The notes under the pieces: model-generated
Told to the model about the DNA's origin: nothing
Databases searched by the model: none
The model's input: the letters and a program-made list of their open reading frames with translations, nothing else
Program-made: the position numbers and the translations under genes
Shown here: piece after piece, positions 10,201 through 25,200 of the stretch
Numbering within the stretch: position 1 is the stretch's first letter
How the letters are laid out: every line of letters starts with the position of its first letter
Source of the DNA: Antedon mediterranea
Taxonomy: Eukaryota; Echinodermata; Crinoidea; Comatulida; Antedonidae
NCBI RefSeq assembly: GCF_964355755.1
Contig: NC_092670.1
Location: 18,663,201 to 18,723,200, forward strand
Reading direction: 5' to 3'
Length of the DNA stretch: 60,000 bases

Positions 10201-13200
10201 ATTCACTTTGGGTGTCCTACTTTTGTATAGTACTGTAAGTAACCCATTGTACAAAATAAGTATCTTCTTGAAAGAAAGTTTGCTTTTAAAGGTTTGTGTT
10301 TAAAGACAATGTGATGCTTTGTTACTATTTTGTTGATTTTATTTATTAAACTACTGTACTGTATTTAAACTATTATATATTCACAGTAGGTATTATTATA
10401 GGTAGGAGTAATATTTTAAAGAGAAAAAAATATATTATCAAAATGACTGACAGTAAAAAAAACACTACAGTATGCATTAATAAAGGTATTGTAGATTTGA
10501 AATTATTCAAATGATAGAAATCTAGTTTAAGTATTTATAAGCATTGACAGAGGGTCAGACAGTGTGCTAATAAAGCTGCTGTGCAGTAGTACACATGTAC
10601 CTGTGCACTGTACCAAAGGATTTTTAAGCTCTGTCTACACTATCAAACTAGTTTGACAAAAACAGTGTGAATATGCTCAAATATGGTAGTGATGCTTATT
10701 GTAGTGATATGACATCATCATATCCATATGGGCACATTGCATTTTGTTGTCACATAAAGTTTGATGGTGTAGACGGATCGCTTTAGGAACTTTTCTGTAG
10801 ATTGAGTATTTTTGTACTCAGACCTGGTACACCAACATATCCATCGGTATGTTCGTAAATTTAACGAGTAATGCTATGACAGTATGTACTGACTGACCAT
10901 AAAAGGTAATTCTATCAGCTGTGTTTGCAAGATCATTCTTTTCCACTGCTTTGAGATTTCACACACTATAAATAATACATTGTTGATGGAGATATTTTTG
11001 TTTTATTTTAGTTTTTTTTTTAAATTTCAACCATCTTAAATGAGGGTAACCCTTACAATTTGGTCCAGTAGGTTAACTGATATTCAGGGGTCCTCTTTAA
11101 TAAAATTAATATACATACAACAAATAATTTTACTGTAAACAAAGACAATCAGTCCTGATAAATCTTTATCTCATAAACAAACAATAACAAGCGAGGAGTA
11201 AAACATATTTTAAACGATGAAAGGGACCTCCAAGAAACCCCAAGGGGCTCTTGATAGGAGGCCCACTCTGTCTACACTATCAAACTAATTTTCCAGACAA
11301 AAGTGTGATGTGCCCAAATACAGTATTGTAGTGATATGCTTAAATATGGTAGTGATATGACATCATCATGTCAATATATTGGCACCTCATATTTTGTTGT
11401 TGCATAAAGTTTTATTTTATAGTGTAGACAGAGTTTTATTACAACATTTATATTATATTATAGCGTGAATGACAGATACTGTGTGAACACAGAGTTTCTG
11501 AAAAGATTTTGCATAAAATTTGACACTATGGTGGTGGTGGTATCATGCCATTACTATTAGTATTAACTTCCTAAGGTTTTAAAAAATATAATGTTGTCAG
11601 TTTGAGATGATTGACCTACAACACTCTGGGTCAAGCATAAGACAAATAAAGACCATATTAGATGGTATTTGCTGATCTTATCTGCCTCTTGTGTTGTACA
11701 GTATGACATTAGTCATTCTGTACTCTCTTTATAAGTAATTAGTTGGTTTCAGTTTAGAATGGATTCTACAGGTACTTTACAAATTCAAGAGTTCTGTTCT
11801 GAGCATCCCAAAAATTCCAAATTGTTTGCTAAGTTTCAGTAGTATACTATAGTACTACATTATTTAAATACAGAAAAGCAAGGAAACAGAGATATTTTAG
11901 ACCTGTAGAGTTTTCTGTCTAAGTATACTACACTGTATGTACTGTACAGGTACATCAACGAAAGTAATTAATTTATAATTGTAAATTTTTAGGAAAATAC
12001 AGTAGATAGAATTATTAAAACAAAATCTTCAATTCTTAGAAAAGATGTCACAGTTGTTTATGTTTTGTTTGGAATTATCAATTACTTATAGTCGTTTATT
12101 ATGAAATGTTTCTTGGAAATTGCTTGTGATTTGTGACAAAATAATTCTGTGGTAGGATTGGCCCATTAAAATCAAATTTGTCTGGCAGCAGTTAATATAA
12201 AAACAAGTCAATATTGTTTTAACGACTTGGCAACTGCAAGCATTTCTATCAACAATGTGTGGGTTTTGGGTATAGACTTTATACCTGGCATCATTGATTT
12301 TGGCTATTAAACTCCACTGTGGGTTTTAGCTTACATGCTACAGTACAAGACACCTACAAGGTGAATGACCTTAACTATAGAAAGCAACGCCCATTCAATA
12401 ATCCAAAGCTTTGATTGTCTTTGACCGGATAAATGTACCCTTATGGGACCCTTATTGTTGGGTTGTGTTATGACGGAATATCACTGGGGATTGCAGACTA
12501 TTGTATACTATCTATGGAAACAGGTTTAATCTGCTGAGATATCTGGCCTGCCTTTAATCCTAACACCATGTTCAACATGTAGTCTGATATTTATATAAAT
12601 AATAACTGTATATAGTAACAGATGCTAGCATTTTTATAATGTAAATTTGATTAATGAATAGGATTAAAACTGGTTAGAAAATGGTGTTTATTGACTCTGT
12701 ACTGTAAACTGGAGTAAAATATGTAAATGTAATTTGGATAACAAATGTTATTGCCATTGTTTACGTCTGATGGTTGGACATAATTGAAGAAATATGAAAT
12801 CCTATCATGATGGCATGTAAATTTATTAATTATACTGTTGTAAAATTTGTTGATTAATGGGCTTTCAATATTCAAGATAGGGAAGAATGACGCACAGTAA
12901 CCTTCACTCCTTGTCTGATTCAGGATCCATTTTTTACTGATGGAGGAAGCTGGCATGAGGAATGGACAAGAGGAATGCGGAGAGGGAGAATCATGGTTAA
13001 CACTAACAGTATATTTTAAGACTGGTTTCTAAAAATAGTTAATTAGGATAGGGAACTAATAAATCATTTAGGTACCTACCTACTATTGGTTAGCAATCCA
13101 TAGTGACCTGAAAACCATGAGAATTGAGATCATACTAAGTTACATTGTTTTTGTCGGCAGCAATTGATGTATTCAACTGAGCATAATATAAAATGTCAAA

Positions 13201-16200
13201 TGTCATCTAGCAGATTATACATTTAAGTTTTATGGTTTATATTTTTACAGCCAAGTTTCAAATGTACAGCAGTGTTCAATTTGGATTTCGTATAGGTCAG
13301 CTGGCCCATGGCCAGTAAGAAAATCCATAACACGCTTTTATTAAAAATCTTCCAGTTGGCCAGTAAAATTGAATTCTTGAAAATGAAAGCAGGTAAAGAA
13401 ACTGATCAGGATGTAACAGTACGGTACTTGAATGTAAAACTCATGGACTATAGTACAGTATGAAATTTACAGTAGGTTATTAGGTAAGAGCTAAAATACT
13501 GTACATTTACTGATTATTATAGTACTGTACTTTACACGCTGTACTGCAGGTGGACTCGCCGTACACATTTTACAGTTATATAACCTTTTTTAAATTATAA
13601 TTATAATTCCATTGCCCGAATAAGTTAGAGTATACTGTAGGCTCTCAGTTTTAAGAATGCTCCCATGAAATGTAGGTCTTGTTTAATGGTCACAGATTCA
13701 CAGATTTTTATTTACTGGATGCAAATATACCGATTTTACTGTATGTATTTTCAAATACTGTATAGATTAGTATGCATTACAAAAGTGGTATTATTTTATT
13801 TAAATAAATCATGTGCATTGTTATTATAATATAGCTATGGATTTGACACATTGTTTGCAATGAAAATATACATTAATGCAGCTATCTGGAGGTTTTAACA
13901 TGTTAGTAATAAAATGTGATAATCATTATTCCATTCTCTATTGTTAATACAGTACAGTAGAAAGTATAGTAATTTCTAACTGTAAACTGACTATTAATAA
14001 ATTAAGCTCTGTCTACACTATCAAACTTTGTGACAATAAAATGTGATGTGCCCATTTATGGACAAGATGATGTCATATCGCTACCATATTTGGGCATATC
14101 ACTACCATATTTTGGCACATCACACTTTCTTTGACAAACTAGTTTTATAGTGTAGACAGAGCTTAACAAGCAAAATTACGAGACATTCGCAACCATACAG
14201 TACTTCATTTTCATTTGCCAACACATGCTAACAAACTAATACAGTATACAGTACAGTAGTGTTTACTATACAGTACTTTGCCTGCAACAAACTTTTAAAC
14301 AATAGGGTATGCTGTAATTTAAATAGGCCTACTGTAAACTGACTATATAGGGAAGAACATTTATTTGACCTGTACTGTAAATAGGGCAGAACATTTGTCC
14401 AACTGTATTAAACAAAATGGTAAATAGAGCAGAACTTAACTGATGAATTTGAATAGCAAAAAAAGAGATATCATCCAAATTCAATACAATTTATATTAGT
14501 TTAATTGAATTGATAAATAGACAGTGACTGAATACTGATACTATAGACAATGTATAAAGGGTTATTGCACTGTAAGAGGGATTGTATTTGTTGAGTAATA
14601 ATACAGCCATTTGTTGTTACACATTATGCCCATGGCCATATTGTCCACTGTGTTGTTGACTGTATTTATATTAAGATTTTATTTCATTATTGAAGCAATG
14701 AATGCAACTTATTCAGCATACTGTGTTGCTGTAATACTATTTAGCCAATTTTGTAGATCTATAAATTAAGTTATAAGTGGTTGGTATCATAGAGATATTA
14801 TAGTGAACTATAGTATAGTCACTTCTCTATGTTGGTATACAGTACTGTGTTGGGATAGGTACAGTATACAATTGGGAAGAACTACTGTACGTAACAGTGT
14901 ATCCCACTTGACAGGAGATTCTACTATACTGTATATTATAAATGAAAGGTATTACAAATGAATTCAAATAATGTAAAAAATAGTGTTAAAAAAGTAGATA
15001 TTAAATATAGGAATTGTTGTTAACAAAAATTCTGATCATCAAGCAAGCAAGTGTGATTGTCGATTTTGACATTTAAAATGAATATGCATAATAATAACAA
15101 TTTGTTTAGATTTATTCATGTAGACTTGTACTGTAATTGTACTTTCCCCATGACAGCATACCAGCATATTAGCTTTAGTTATTGATAGATACCTTTGAAT
15201 TATCCTGATGATTATACAGTATTTTGAATTAGGTAAATACCTATTTCATGTTGTGAGGCCCAGTGGTACGAGTCCTGTTCATATGTACCTAAAAATGTGT
15301 TATACACAGAAATACCCATTACTGCAGTTTCGTTTCGATGTTTTATAAAATCTTCTAGGAATGTTTTTGTACAGAACATTGTGTATTGACACGACAATAT
15401 TTATACATTGTTTCTCAACTACTACTGTACCTGTACGGAAAGAGCAAAAAGACAAACACTTTTAAAAAAGACTGAATATTCTCGCAAAACAATAGATAGA
15501 TAGAAATCTTTCTTTATTCTGAATATTCATTCAATATTTGTACATTGTTCTTCCTTGAAGTCCAGTTAACACAAATTACAAATATAAACAATAAAAATGG
15601 AAAATTATGAAAACGTTTTTAAAGACTACAATATCACAAGAAGCAAGAGAAAAATACAGTTAGATCAAATTTTTAAACGATTGAAAAGTTAATGAATTTA
15701 TAGACCTGCGAATGTCTGGTGAAAGATTTAATATTGTTCACACTTCAGTCTTTGTAAGTTACTGTATGTACTGTACTAATGTACAGTACCCCGCCGTGTC
15801 AAGAAGCCAGTGGTCGCTAAACAGACATGGCCAATACTCCAATTATGAAACTATTTTTTTTTTAAACAAAAAAATAGTATTGAATACTGTACATAACAAT
15901 TTTAATACGTAAATATAGTTAATATTCTGAAATTCTTGAAAACTCTAGTGCATACTTGGTGTTCATACTATAAATACATTTAATGTTTTCAAATGAAATT
16001 AAACAACTTGGTATTATATCATTGAAGTAACAGGTGTTGGCATGAATATTGCTATGAAGTTAACCCAGTAATGTTCAGGACACATGTAGTTCAATCTCAG
16101 TGTATGTACTGTAATACAATTGAATACCAACAACATAATTATACAGTATGTTGTGTTTATGAAATTGTTAAGCACCAGTGGCTGTATTCACCATTCACGC

Positions 16201-19200
16201 TTAGGCTAAGTGAAACACTTACTGCACCTTTAAAATTTAAAAAATCTATCTAAAGTGAATACAATTTAATAATAAATATTTATTGAGTTAAAGTGAAATA
16301 CTTAATAGAATGGAATGGAATAGTCCAAAGAGAATGTTTATGTTCACCGTCAAATTTCAAGTATAAAACAAAGTATTCTATGTTTTAAAGTTTCTTGACT
16401 TTTGGTTGCTGTTGGCAACTCATGAAACATCATCCTACTAACTAAATGTTAGTGTTGACAGTGTTAAATGATATCTCCATGGTAATAAACCTATCATGAC
16501 ACTGTTCACATGTCGTCGTCATGGTAATGATGCTGTCACCAAGGATTTCCAAATATGGTGGTCGATAGAGTAGATCTCATTAATTGCACACTATCTGTTG
16601 TTGTCAAAAGAATTTATATCAACTCTTATTTTGTTATAATTTGATTTAAAATGATTCAATTATTTTTGCATTGCTTTTTAGAAACCAAAGATTGTCTTGC
16701 TGTGTGGATATCTGTATATAGCGCCAGGAATCGATTTCTCAAATCCATCTCACAAGGGGAGGGTATGTATATTTTTACTTTTGAAACTGTTTTCATTTTT
16801 CATGGAATTTTTATTCCAATAAATAATAGGGATTCATACTGTACAACAAACAGTGGGGAGATGATTTAGTTGGAATAAAAACCTCAAAAAATGGGAGGTG
16901 GTGAGTTTCGGACAGTATCTATTTATCATTGGGTCGAGATGTCCAAAGATATGAAGTGGATATTGAAGCGGTGATTCCTCTTCCTTTTTGAAAAAAAATA
17001 TAATAATTTATGACTACAGATGGTCATACAACATGTTTATATAGTAAATCTGCTTATGTTTAATTATTTTTTGTAGTTATTTTATTGCTGAAAACACATT
17101 AAAATTCAATATTTCTTCTAACCCAGAAGAAACTAGTATACATGTATGAACAATTGCGGGCCCAGAGACAGAACAAAAAATATGGTCCATCTCTTGGTTA
17201 AAACGTGTTATCACTAATCAAATTTCAATCAAATACAGTAAAAATTGAATTTTAAGCTCAAGTTGCGTTATATTTCATTTCTTTTATTATAATTCTTTTC
17301 AAATCAAGATTTTAAAGGGGATAGGACTTGTCATGTTCAGTGAATTTGAATGGATTCATTGAAAAAAAAGTTATTGCAAAATTGCTCACTTGAGTGATCG
17401 GCTTAAAGAAGTGCGCCATGACGCAACTGATGACGACGTCAAATATAATTATGTGAATGTTTGATAAGTTGTAGTTATTACACTTAATATCAATGTATGT
17501 CCTTTACTTTCCCTTTTACTGTGTACAGTAGTTATGTTATGTACTGTACATACAACTGTAGGTGTAAACTGTACTAAACTGTGCAGTACAACATTGCAGT
17601 AAGTGTACTGTACATATACAACCATAGATGGTGTGGTCCAGTATTTACAGTAATATATACAGTACTGTACTACTATAATACTGTACAACATTGCAGTAAG
17701 TGTACTGTACATATACAGCCATAGATGGTGTGGTCCAGTATTTACAGTAATATATACAGTACTGTACTACTATAATACTGTACAACATTGCATTAAGTGT
17801 ACTGTACATATACAGCCATACAGTAGATGGTGTGGTCCAGTATTTACAGTAATATATACAGTACTGTACTACTATAATACTGTACAACATGGCAGTAAGT
17901 GTACTGTACATATACAGCCGTAGATGGTGTGGTCCAGTATTTACAGTAATATATACAGTACTATCTGTACTACTATAATAATACTGTACAACATTGCAGT
18001 AAGTGTACTGTACATATACAGCCATAGATGGTGTGGTCCAGTATTTACAGTAAAATATACTGTACAGTACAGTACTACTATAATACTGTACAACATTGCA
18101 GTGAGTGTACAGTAGCCTTTGCAGTAGGCATACAGTAGACTATTAACATAATACTGTGCGTAACCTGTCTAGCCATAGTAAAATATAATGACCTGTATCC
18201 AGCAAATATTCACCTGGACTACTGCTGACCAGCTAGGCCTGACCTGAACAAACTGGTAATTTAGTTTAGTCCATCAGCAGCAGCTGTAGTGTACAACAAC
18301 CCACTGAAGATCATTGACTTTGCAGTGTACCTCCCCAAGGCCACCTGACCTTAGTCACTTAACCTTTAAATATTTCAGTTTGCTTACTTTACATTCCAAA
18401 CAGCATTTCCTGCTGTAGTTTACCCCTGTAAGCAATAACCTATTGTTTTAAACACTACAGGTAATAATACAGGTATCTGTTATCTTAATTACAATAATTG
18501 CCTTAATTAATTAAGTTTAGGAAAAACATACAGTATTGTACAGTACTTTACTTAAAATAAATTAAAAATTGCTTGGCCACAGTCTGTTGTGAATGTGATC
18601 GTAGTACTGTATACTGTACAGTAGGTTCATAAAAAATGTAAATGAATTAAAAAAGCTCTGTCTACACTATCAAACTAGTTTGACAAAAAAAGTGTGACGT
18701 GCCCAAATATGGTAGTGATATGCTTAAATATGGTAGTGATATCATCAAGTCCATATGGGCACATCATATCACCTCCTCACATAAAGATGTGTTAGACAGA
18801 GTGTTAGACAGAGCTTAAGACTTTTAATATATATTCTATCTTTTTGTTGAAAAATACAAAGACTATATAAAAGTTTCTGTAATGTAATATTTAATAAATA
18901 AATGTATTGGTGTGCTGTATTTGGAGTTAATTTCATTGTGGAGGATATTCAACTTCAAAATTTTGATTAAACAATATGTTCAATCATGACAGCATGTGTA
19001 CCAAATTTGTTAACTAGCAAATATATCTCTCCATTTTATTTCAATAGTCAACTCTGACATTTAAAAAACATGAAATGTAAACATGAATAAGTTATGTTTG
19101 CCCTTTTATGGAATGACCATAAATGGAAATCACAGATTTAGCTGCTCGTTCAATATCAACAACCAATTTATAAAACTTCTTAAATTTGTAACTTAAGTGT

Positions 19201-22200
19201 GAAATTACAAAACCGTAGAAATTGGTAAAATAATTGATTGTTCTTATGTTTGCAAACCTCTTAAGCGTCAATCACACTGGACTTCAATTCATCAAATTAA
19301 GCGAGTCAACGCTCAATTGACGAACGAAAGTCCTATCCAGAAGATGGCTGCAATTCGCATGGTTAAATTAACCAAACCCTTGGTTAATTTTACCGACCAC
19401 TATCTATCCAGAAACATATCACAGTGTCCGTAAAACTATCCACTATTATTATGAATATAAAAAAACAGTTAAATAGTGTGAATAATCCAAGTGTGAACAA
19501 TGGTCAAAAGTATCCATATTTTACTGTAGGTACATACTTGCCATGTCCAGTGCGAACAGGGTTTTAATCAGTGTATGCAGAATGTTATAAATTGGTAATT
19601 TCTGGTCAATATTTATTAATATTAGATACCACTATTTACTGCTCTAGCAATAATAGTAATAAATGTAGAGTAATTAAAAAGTTGGTCAACATTTTATGCA
19701 AAGAGAAAGAGGAAGAAAGGACAATGCAGAATATGGGAATATCGTAGAAGGAAGTGAAAACATGGGAACAGGAAAATAATGGATAACCGGAAAGCTTGAG
19801 AGTATATTAATTATGTTAGAGATGTTGTGTTCCCATAGAATAAATTGCATACTGATACATTACAGTTCTAATATCATCATTCAATGCCATGGGAATGGAA
19901 CATTTTGTAATTTTGTATTGGTTAAAATGTTGTAATCATGATGTATTATTTTGTTTACTGAATCTGGCCTGAACTCTATATCAACTTTAACCTTTGTCAT
20001 GAAAGAATTTTACTGTTCTTTATTACACAAATTAAATGAGCAAAATATTGAAATTGTATGCAATTTCTATAGAATTTGAGGGTGTTTGATATAGCACTGT
20101 AATAAAGTACTTTTCTCTGTATTTAAAATTTTATTGGAAATTATTTCATTATGTATGATAAGCCTAACAACTGGTCAAAATAATAATGGCTTTGTACAAA
20201 ATAATTGGACACAGGAGAGAAGTAACCTTTAGGTGAACTCTGTCCATAGTGAGTTAACATAGTGGTCAGTGGGCAGAGTTTAATTTGCTCAGTGGTCAGT
20301 AATAGTTTACATACAATGATACTATACAGACTTGTTTTTGATTTGCCAGTTACAAATTAAAGATAGTTATCTATAGATAGTTATCTATCGTACTGTAGAG
20401 CAGTTAGTTTGCAATTGGTCAGTGAGAGTATTGTCCAGTTTATACATGTTTTGCTAACTAGATTTGTAGATATTATCAGTACTACCAGGTGTTAGTTTAT
20501 AGTGAGAATGTACTTTGTGCTCATTGGGTGACCATCAATGGGTGACTATCAGCGGGGGTGGGGGGGGGGGGGGGTGGGGGTGACTTTCAGTGATCCATGG
20601 CCGGTGGGGAATAGTTTATATTTTTATTTTAAAAGTAAATCTAAAACTACTGTTTAAATACAACTGTATAGGGTTTATTAGTGGGATTCAGTACAGTACT
20701 GTGCAATGGCACTAGTGTTGTTTTCACTGAATTAGTGGCAAAATAAGCGTTAAATACATTCAGCACTTGGTCTGCACTTGTCACGTTCGAATGCGAGTAG
20801 ATGGGATTAGTGTTTATTCATCGATGAATCCGTCACGATAGGTGTCATGTCTTTCGGAATCCTCTTGCGCAAGCTTCATTAAATCGCTTTGTTGCTGAAA
20901 AATTATTTGAGGTTTTTAATTCAATACAATTCGTTAATATGATCCATGGATGTTCAGTGAAGCGCGGAAATCTTTGCTAATTTACGGTTTTATTGATTGT
21001 TACGAATTGCAAACTGGGACATGGAGGGATTGGTTGTTGATTCTCTCTGCATGTGATAACTTTCATAGATTTTCAAAAATCTGTTGTCAATAATTAACAT
21101 TACATTACAATCTCTTTCATATTTATTTATTATTATAACATTTTATATTTCATGTTATTTGAAGGCACTATGACGACAATTTTTTCAATAAATTTTTTAT
21201 TTTGTTGAAATCATGGTTTTGAAGAAAAAAAAATTCCTAAACCTGATTTTGTCTTGTCAAAAATGTATGATTTACTGTACTGTATTAAAAATAGAGAAAT
21301 GTAGTACTCTACTGTAGTAGAAAGAACACCCTTGGGATGAGAGAATGTCCCCTCAATGTACATTAGGTTTTTCCTTGAATAGTTGTGTTTACGTGAAATA
21401 TGGAGGCAAAGAGTATTACTCGTATAGGCTGTCTGCTTTCATAGTTTTTATGTGCGAGTCATAGACTCATATGTTCGTTTAAAAGTGAGCTTGAAACAAT
21501 GTGGTAAGGTAAAGAATTCCATGTGTTATATGATATGGTATATCGAAGAAAGAAGCTCTGCTGAAAGAGGAGGGAGGTTCTACTATATAACATTGTAAGA
21601 TTTTAGAATCCTTCTAATGTGTTTTCTCTGCAGTATCTTTCAAGACCTACCTTTATGGAAATTGCCTATGAACAGTTTGACTCCAAATTATCCATGTTTA
21701 TGACGGCAATTTCTTGCTAATCACATGAAAACGATGTCAATTAAAGCGGTGGTAATTCCTTTAAATCGTTAAATCTTGGGTAATTGATTGTTATACATGG
21801 ATATCATCTTGCAAGTAATGTTCTTAATTAGCTTTTGAGTAGAGGGCAAGTCCCGTCACCTATGATACTTGATAAGTAAAGTAAATATAATGAGAAATAT
21901 CTGAAGAATGCACTTTGCTTAAGTACATGCTTAAAATCTTCACATGTGAGTTTACTTTACAGAAGATTTCGTTGTAAACTGTGGCTGTGGTAGAATGTGA
22001 TTACTGTCATTAACACTAGTGTCAAATCTTGGACAGTACTTGGACAGTTTTTTCTACTTATGATGAAAGACCAATCAGAATAGATGTTTAAACACAACCT
22101 ACTATATCCCCACCCCATATAGCAACTCCACCTTTCAAAACAATATGAAAAGAACAACTATTAAACAACAAAATCCTCTATTTGGCAATCTTACTGTACA

Positions 22201-25200
22201 GACAAAAATAGATATAATATTAATACATTTGTTAATTGTTAAAAAACTAAATTTTGTAACCAAAAATAAACCGAAAAGCGTGCTTAAAAAGCCCTAAGGA
22301 ATGTCAGTGGTCACGGAAAAACATTACTATACTATGTTTGTGGTTAGTTGGTACTTAACAGTAACACCAACACCTATAGAGTTTAATACAAAACTGTATA
22401 TTATCTAAACTATATAATTATCTATAAGGGACTTTGACCTTCAGTGTTTGATGAAGGTTTTTTTATATACCCAGGTACAATGTACTTTGTAGTTTGCGGT
22501 TGCCAAATACTGTACGCACAACAGATATGTATAGGAACGCCTGCAGGAAATAGTTGACGCTTTGCAAGGCAATATTAAGGATTATGTTTGATTCGCATGA
22601 GTTGAATTGAAGTGCTTGCTATATCTAATAACAAATTATATAGCTATCCATGGTTAAAATATAATTTGTTTTTACTCATACTTTTTGTAACAATCATCAT
22701 AATGCAACGGGTGGTTACAACTTTAATTTATTTTTACTTGTTGTACTATTGTAACAACAAATAGCTATTATAATACAATAGACTGGTTACAATTTAATTT
22801 GTTTTTAGCAATTGAGTTTGTAGAAATAGCAATGGCTGGTTTTAATTTGTTGTTGGATGCTATTTAATACAAAGAACTAATTTATAAGGCATCTACTGTA
22901 TGTATCGATGTAAATTGGGGGGGGGGGGGGGTAGGATAGGGGTTGATAGTTGCTTTTGCCTTTTTTTACTTTTCTGTTAATTGTTATATTTTATATTGTG
23001 AAGGATGCACCTTTGTGCTAAGTGTGCCACCGATCTAAAGGTGTAATTCCAAATAAATAAATAAATAAATAAGGCAAATTGTGGTTGTGTTTTTTTTGGG
23101 TCACAAATAAATAACAAGTTTTATTTGTGGTTGTGGTGACTATGGTGTTAGTGTTGTACTGTACAGTGTACCAGTACCAGAACTTGGTAGTGTGTTGGTA
23201 ATTTCTTTACACACTTGTGAGAGTGTTACGATATTGCTTTAATAAACAAAATGTTGATGAAAAACTGTACAGTATGCCTTTATTGTATTCAACGCTATAA
23301 ATAATTGGTCTATAGTACAATAAATTTACAAATGGCTTGTTTGTTTTTGGCCTTTTGAAGTGAGGTAAGGAGTTGAACATATGTCTACGTTCTTGGTTTT
23401 ATCTATACGCTACAAATGGTTTGCATGTTTTTGGCTTTTTTGACTTGAAGTAAATACTGTAGTAGGAACAATATTATGTCTACATTCTTGGTTCTATCTA
23501 TAAGAATAGTGTATTTGTCTACGTTCTTAGTTACACACTAAAAATGGTTATTTTTTTTTACTTTTTGAAGAGTAGGTACATATTGTGTCTATATTCTTGG
23601 TTCTATAAGCTACAAATGGTTTGTTTTGTGGCTATTTGACATTAGGTAAAGAGGAAGAACATAATTATTATATCTACACTCTTGGTTCTATCTATGCACT
23701 ACAAATGGTTCGTTTGTTTTGGTTTTTGACGTGAGGTAAAAAGTAGTAACATTTGTGTCTACATTCTTGGTTCTATTACAAAGCTACAAATAGTTTGTTT
23801 GTTAAATTGAAGCTTAGTATTAAATAACCTGGTGCGTCAACATCAACCCCTGTGGTGTGGAGATGGCAAAAACTGGTACTTGACCTTACCATACTGTATA
23901 GAAAATCATACAATACTGTTATTGTACTGAATACTAGAGTATGTAATTAAACAGTATACTTGGTAAATACATGGTATAATTGATACAATTTGAAGAAGTC
24001 TATTTTAGAAAAACTATTATCAATATCCATAATGAATAAATTATACTGCTGAACCATAAATTGTTTTCTGGCATTTTTGGCCTTTTTTTGTAAAATGACA
24101 ATATAACCTATGATAAAGAAACACTTTAGAATAGTTAATAAACTTAATAGGGAATTGAACACACTAACCGTACTTTGCACTGTATCCATAGGCACACTAT
24201 ACTAAAGACTGCTTTTTATATAAAGCAAGTATTTGTGGTTTCATTATATGGACTCTATACAATATAGATTACATCCTGTATGGGACCACTTGACCCAATC
24301 TGACCAGTAGCTATTTATGGCATGTTAAGCTTAATATTTAAAACTTCAAGTGTTGCGTAGTAAGAAGTTTGATTCACATGAATTCACACTTCCAGATTAG
24401 GGTATTGCTAAACTGCGTACCCACACTGCCAATACCATACTCGGCCATGGATCCAATTTTGTAAAAAGAGAGGCTTTGATTTTATTTGATGCCATGTTTG
24501 TACAGTGATTGCTATTGAGACTTGAATAATACAATTTTGCATATTTTAACCTTAAAAGTGAAATGAGCTAAATGAAAATTTTCCAATTCAATACCTGCCT
24601 CTGTACATTTGATGTCGTCACACATGCACAAGCACATTTCAAAGTTTGATAATGCTTCTGTGTGAACACTTATTTTAGTAGTGTTGATACTTTTTTCAAA
24701 CTGTTCACGCCGCTCCTAAAGAGAAGAAAGCATTAGGAAACAGTTACCATGTGGTAGCTTATAGTTTACTACGAAAATGGGTATTTGGAAACTCAGACTG
24801 GGCATGTGCACACCCTAAAACACGTCTGGGAAAAAAGAGTCTATGAAAACATTTGCTGATACATTTTGAGATGCATGTAAATGGTAGTTATCATGAGATG
24901 AGCGGCGTTTTTTGTAAGAAATGTTTCTTGTTGCATTTGGTCTATGTTTCTTGTTGCATTTGGTCTATGTTTCTTGTTGCATTTGGTCTATGTTTCAAAT
25001 TTAAACATTTCGATGGAATGATTTATAAATGTAAATTTGACAATTTAATACATCTGTACATTTGATCACACTAGTACAGTACATTTACTTTGCTGACAGG
25101 TATTGCCCATTTCTGCCTCAAGTGTTGATCTAGCTGTGCATATATAAATTACAAGTAGAGATATCCATTCAACTACTTAAAATACTTCACATTTTAAGAT

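Larger units (their letters stand above)
7284..16681 (+). other. MPRIP homologue intron 1
   Basis: A 9.4-kb intron, AT-rich, with many TACTGTA/TACAGTA words. It carries MITE B copy 1 (9049-9225) and MITE A copies at 10626-10784, 11274-11437 and 14006-14162. No other exon is supported in it. Confidence 0.7.

Noticed and set aside
17449-18115. Several overlapping open frames on both strands
   Set aside because: They follow the 97-bp tandem repeat and its palindromic words; the peptides are just the repeat in translation.
19264-19565. Possible weak inverted-repeat element with CACTGGAC at both ends
   Set aside because: Only short, imperfect matches between the ends and no target duplication.
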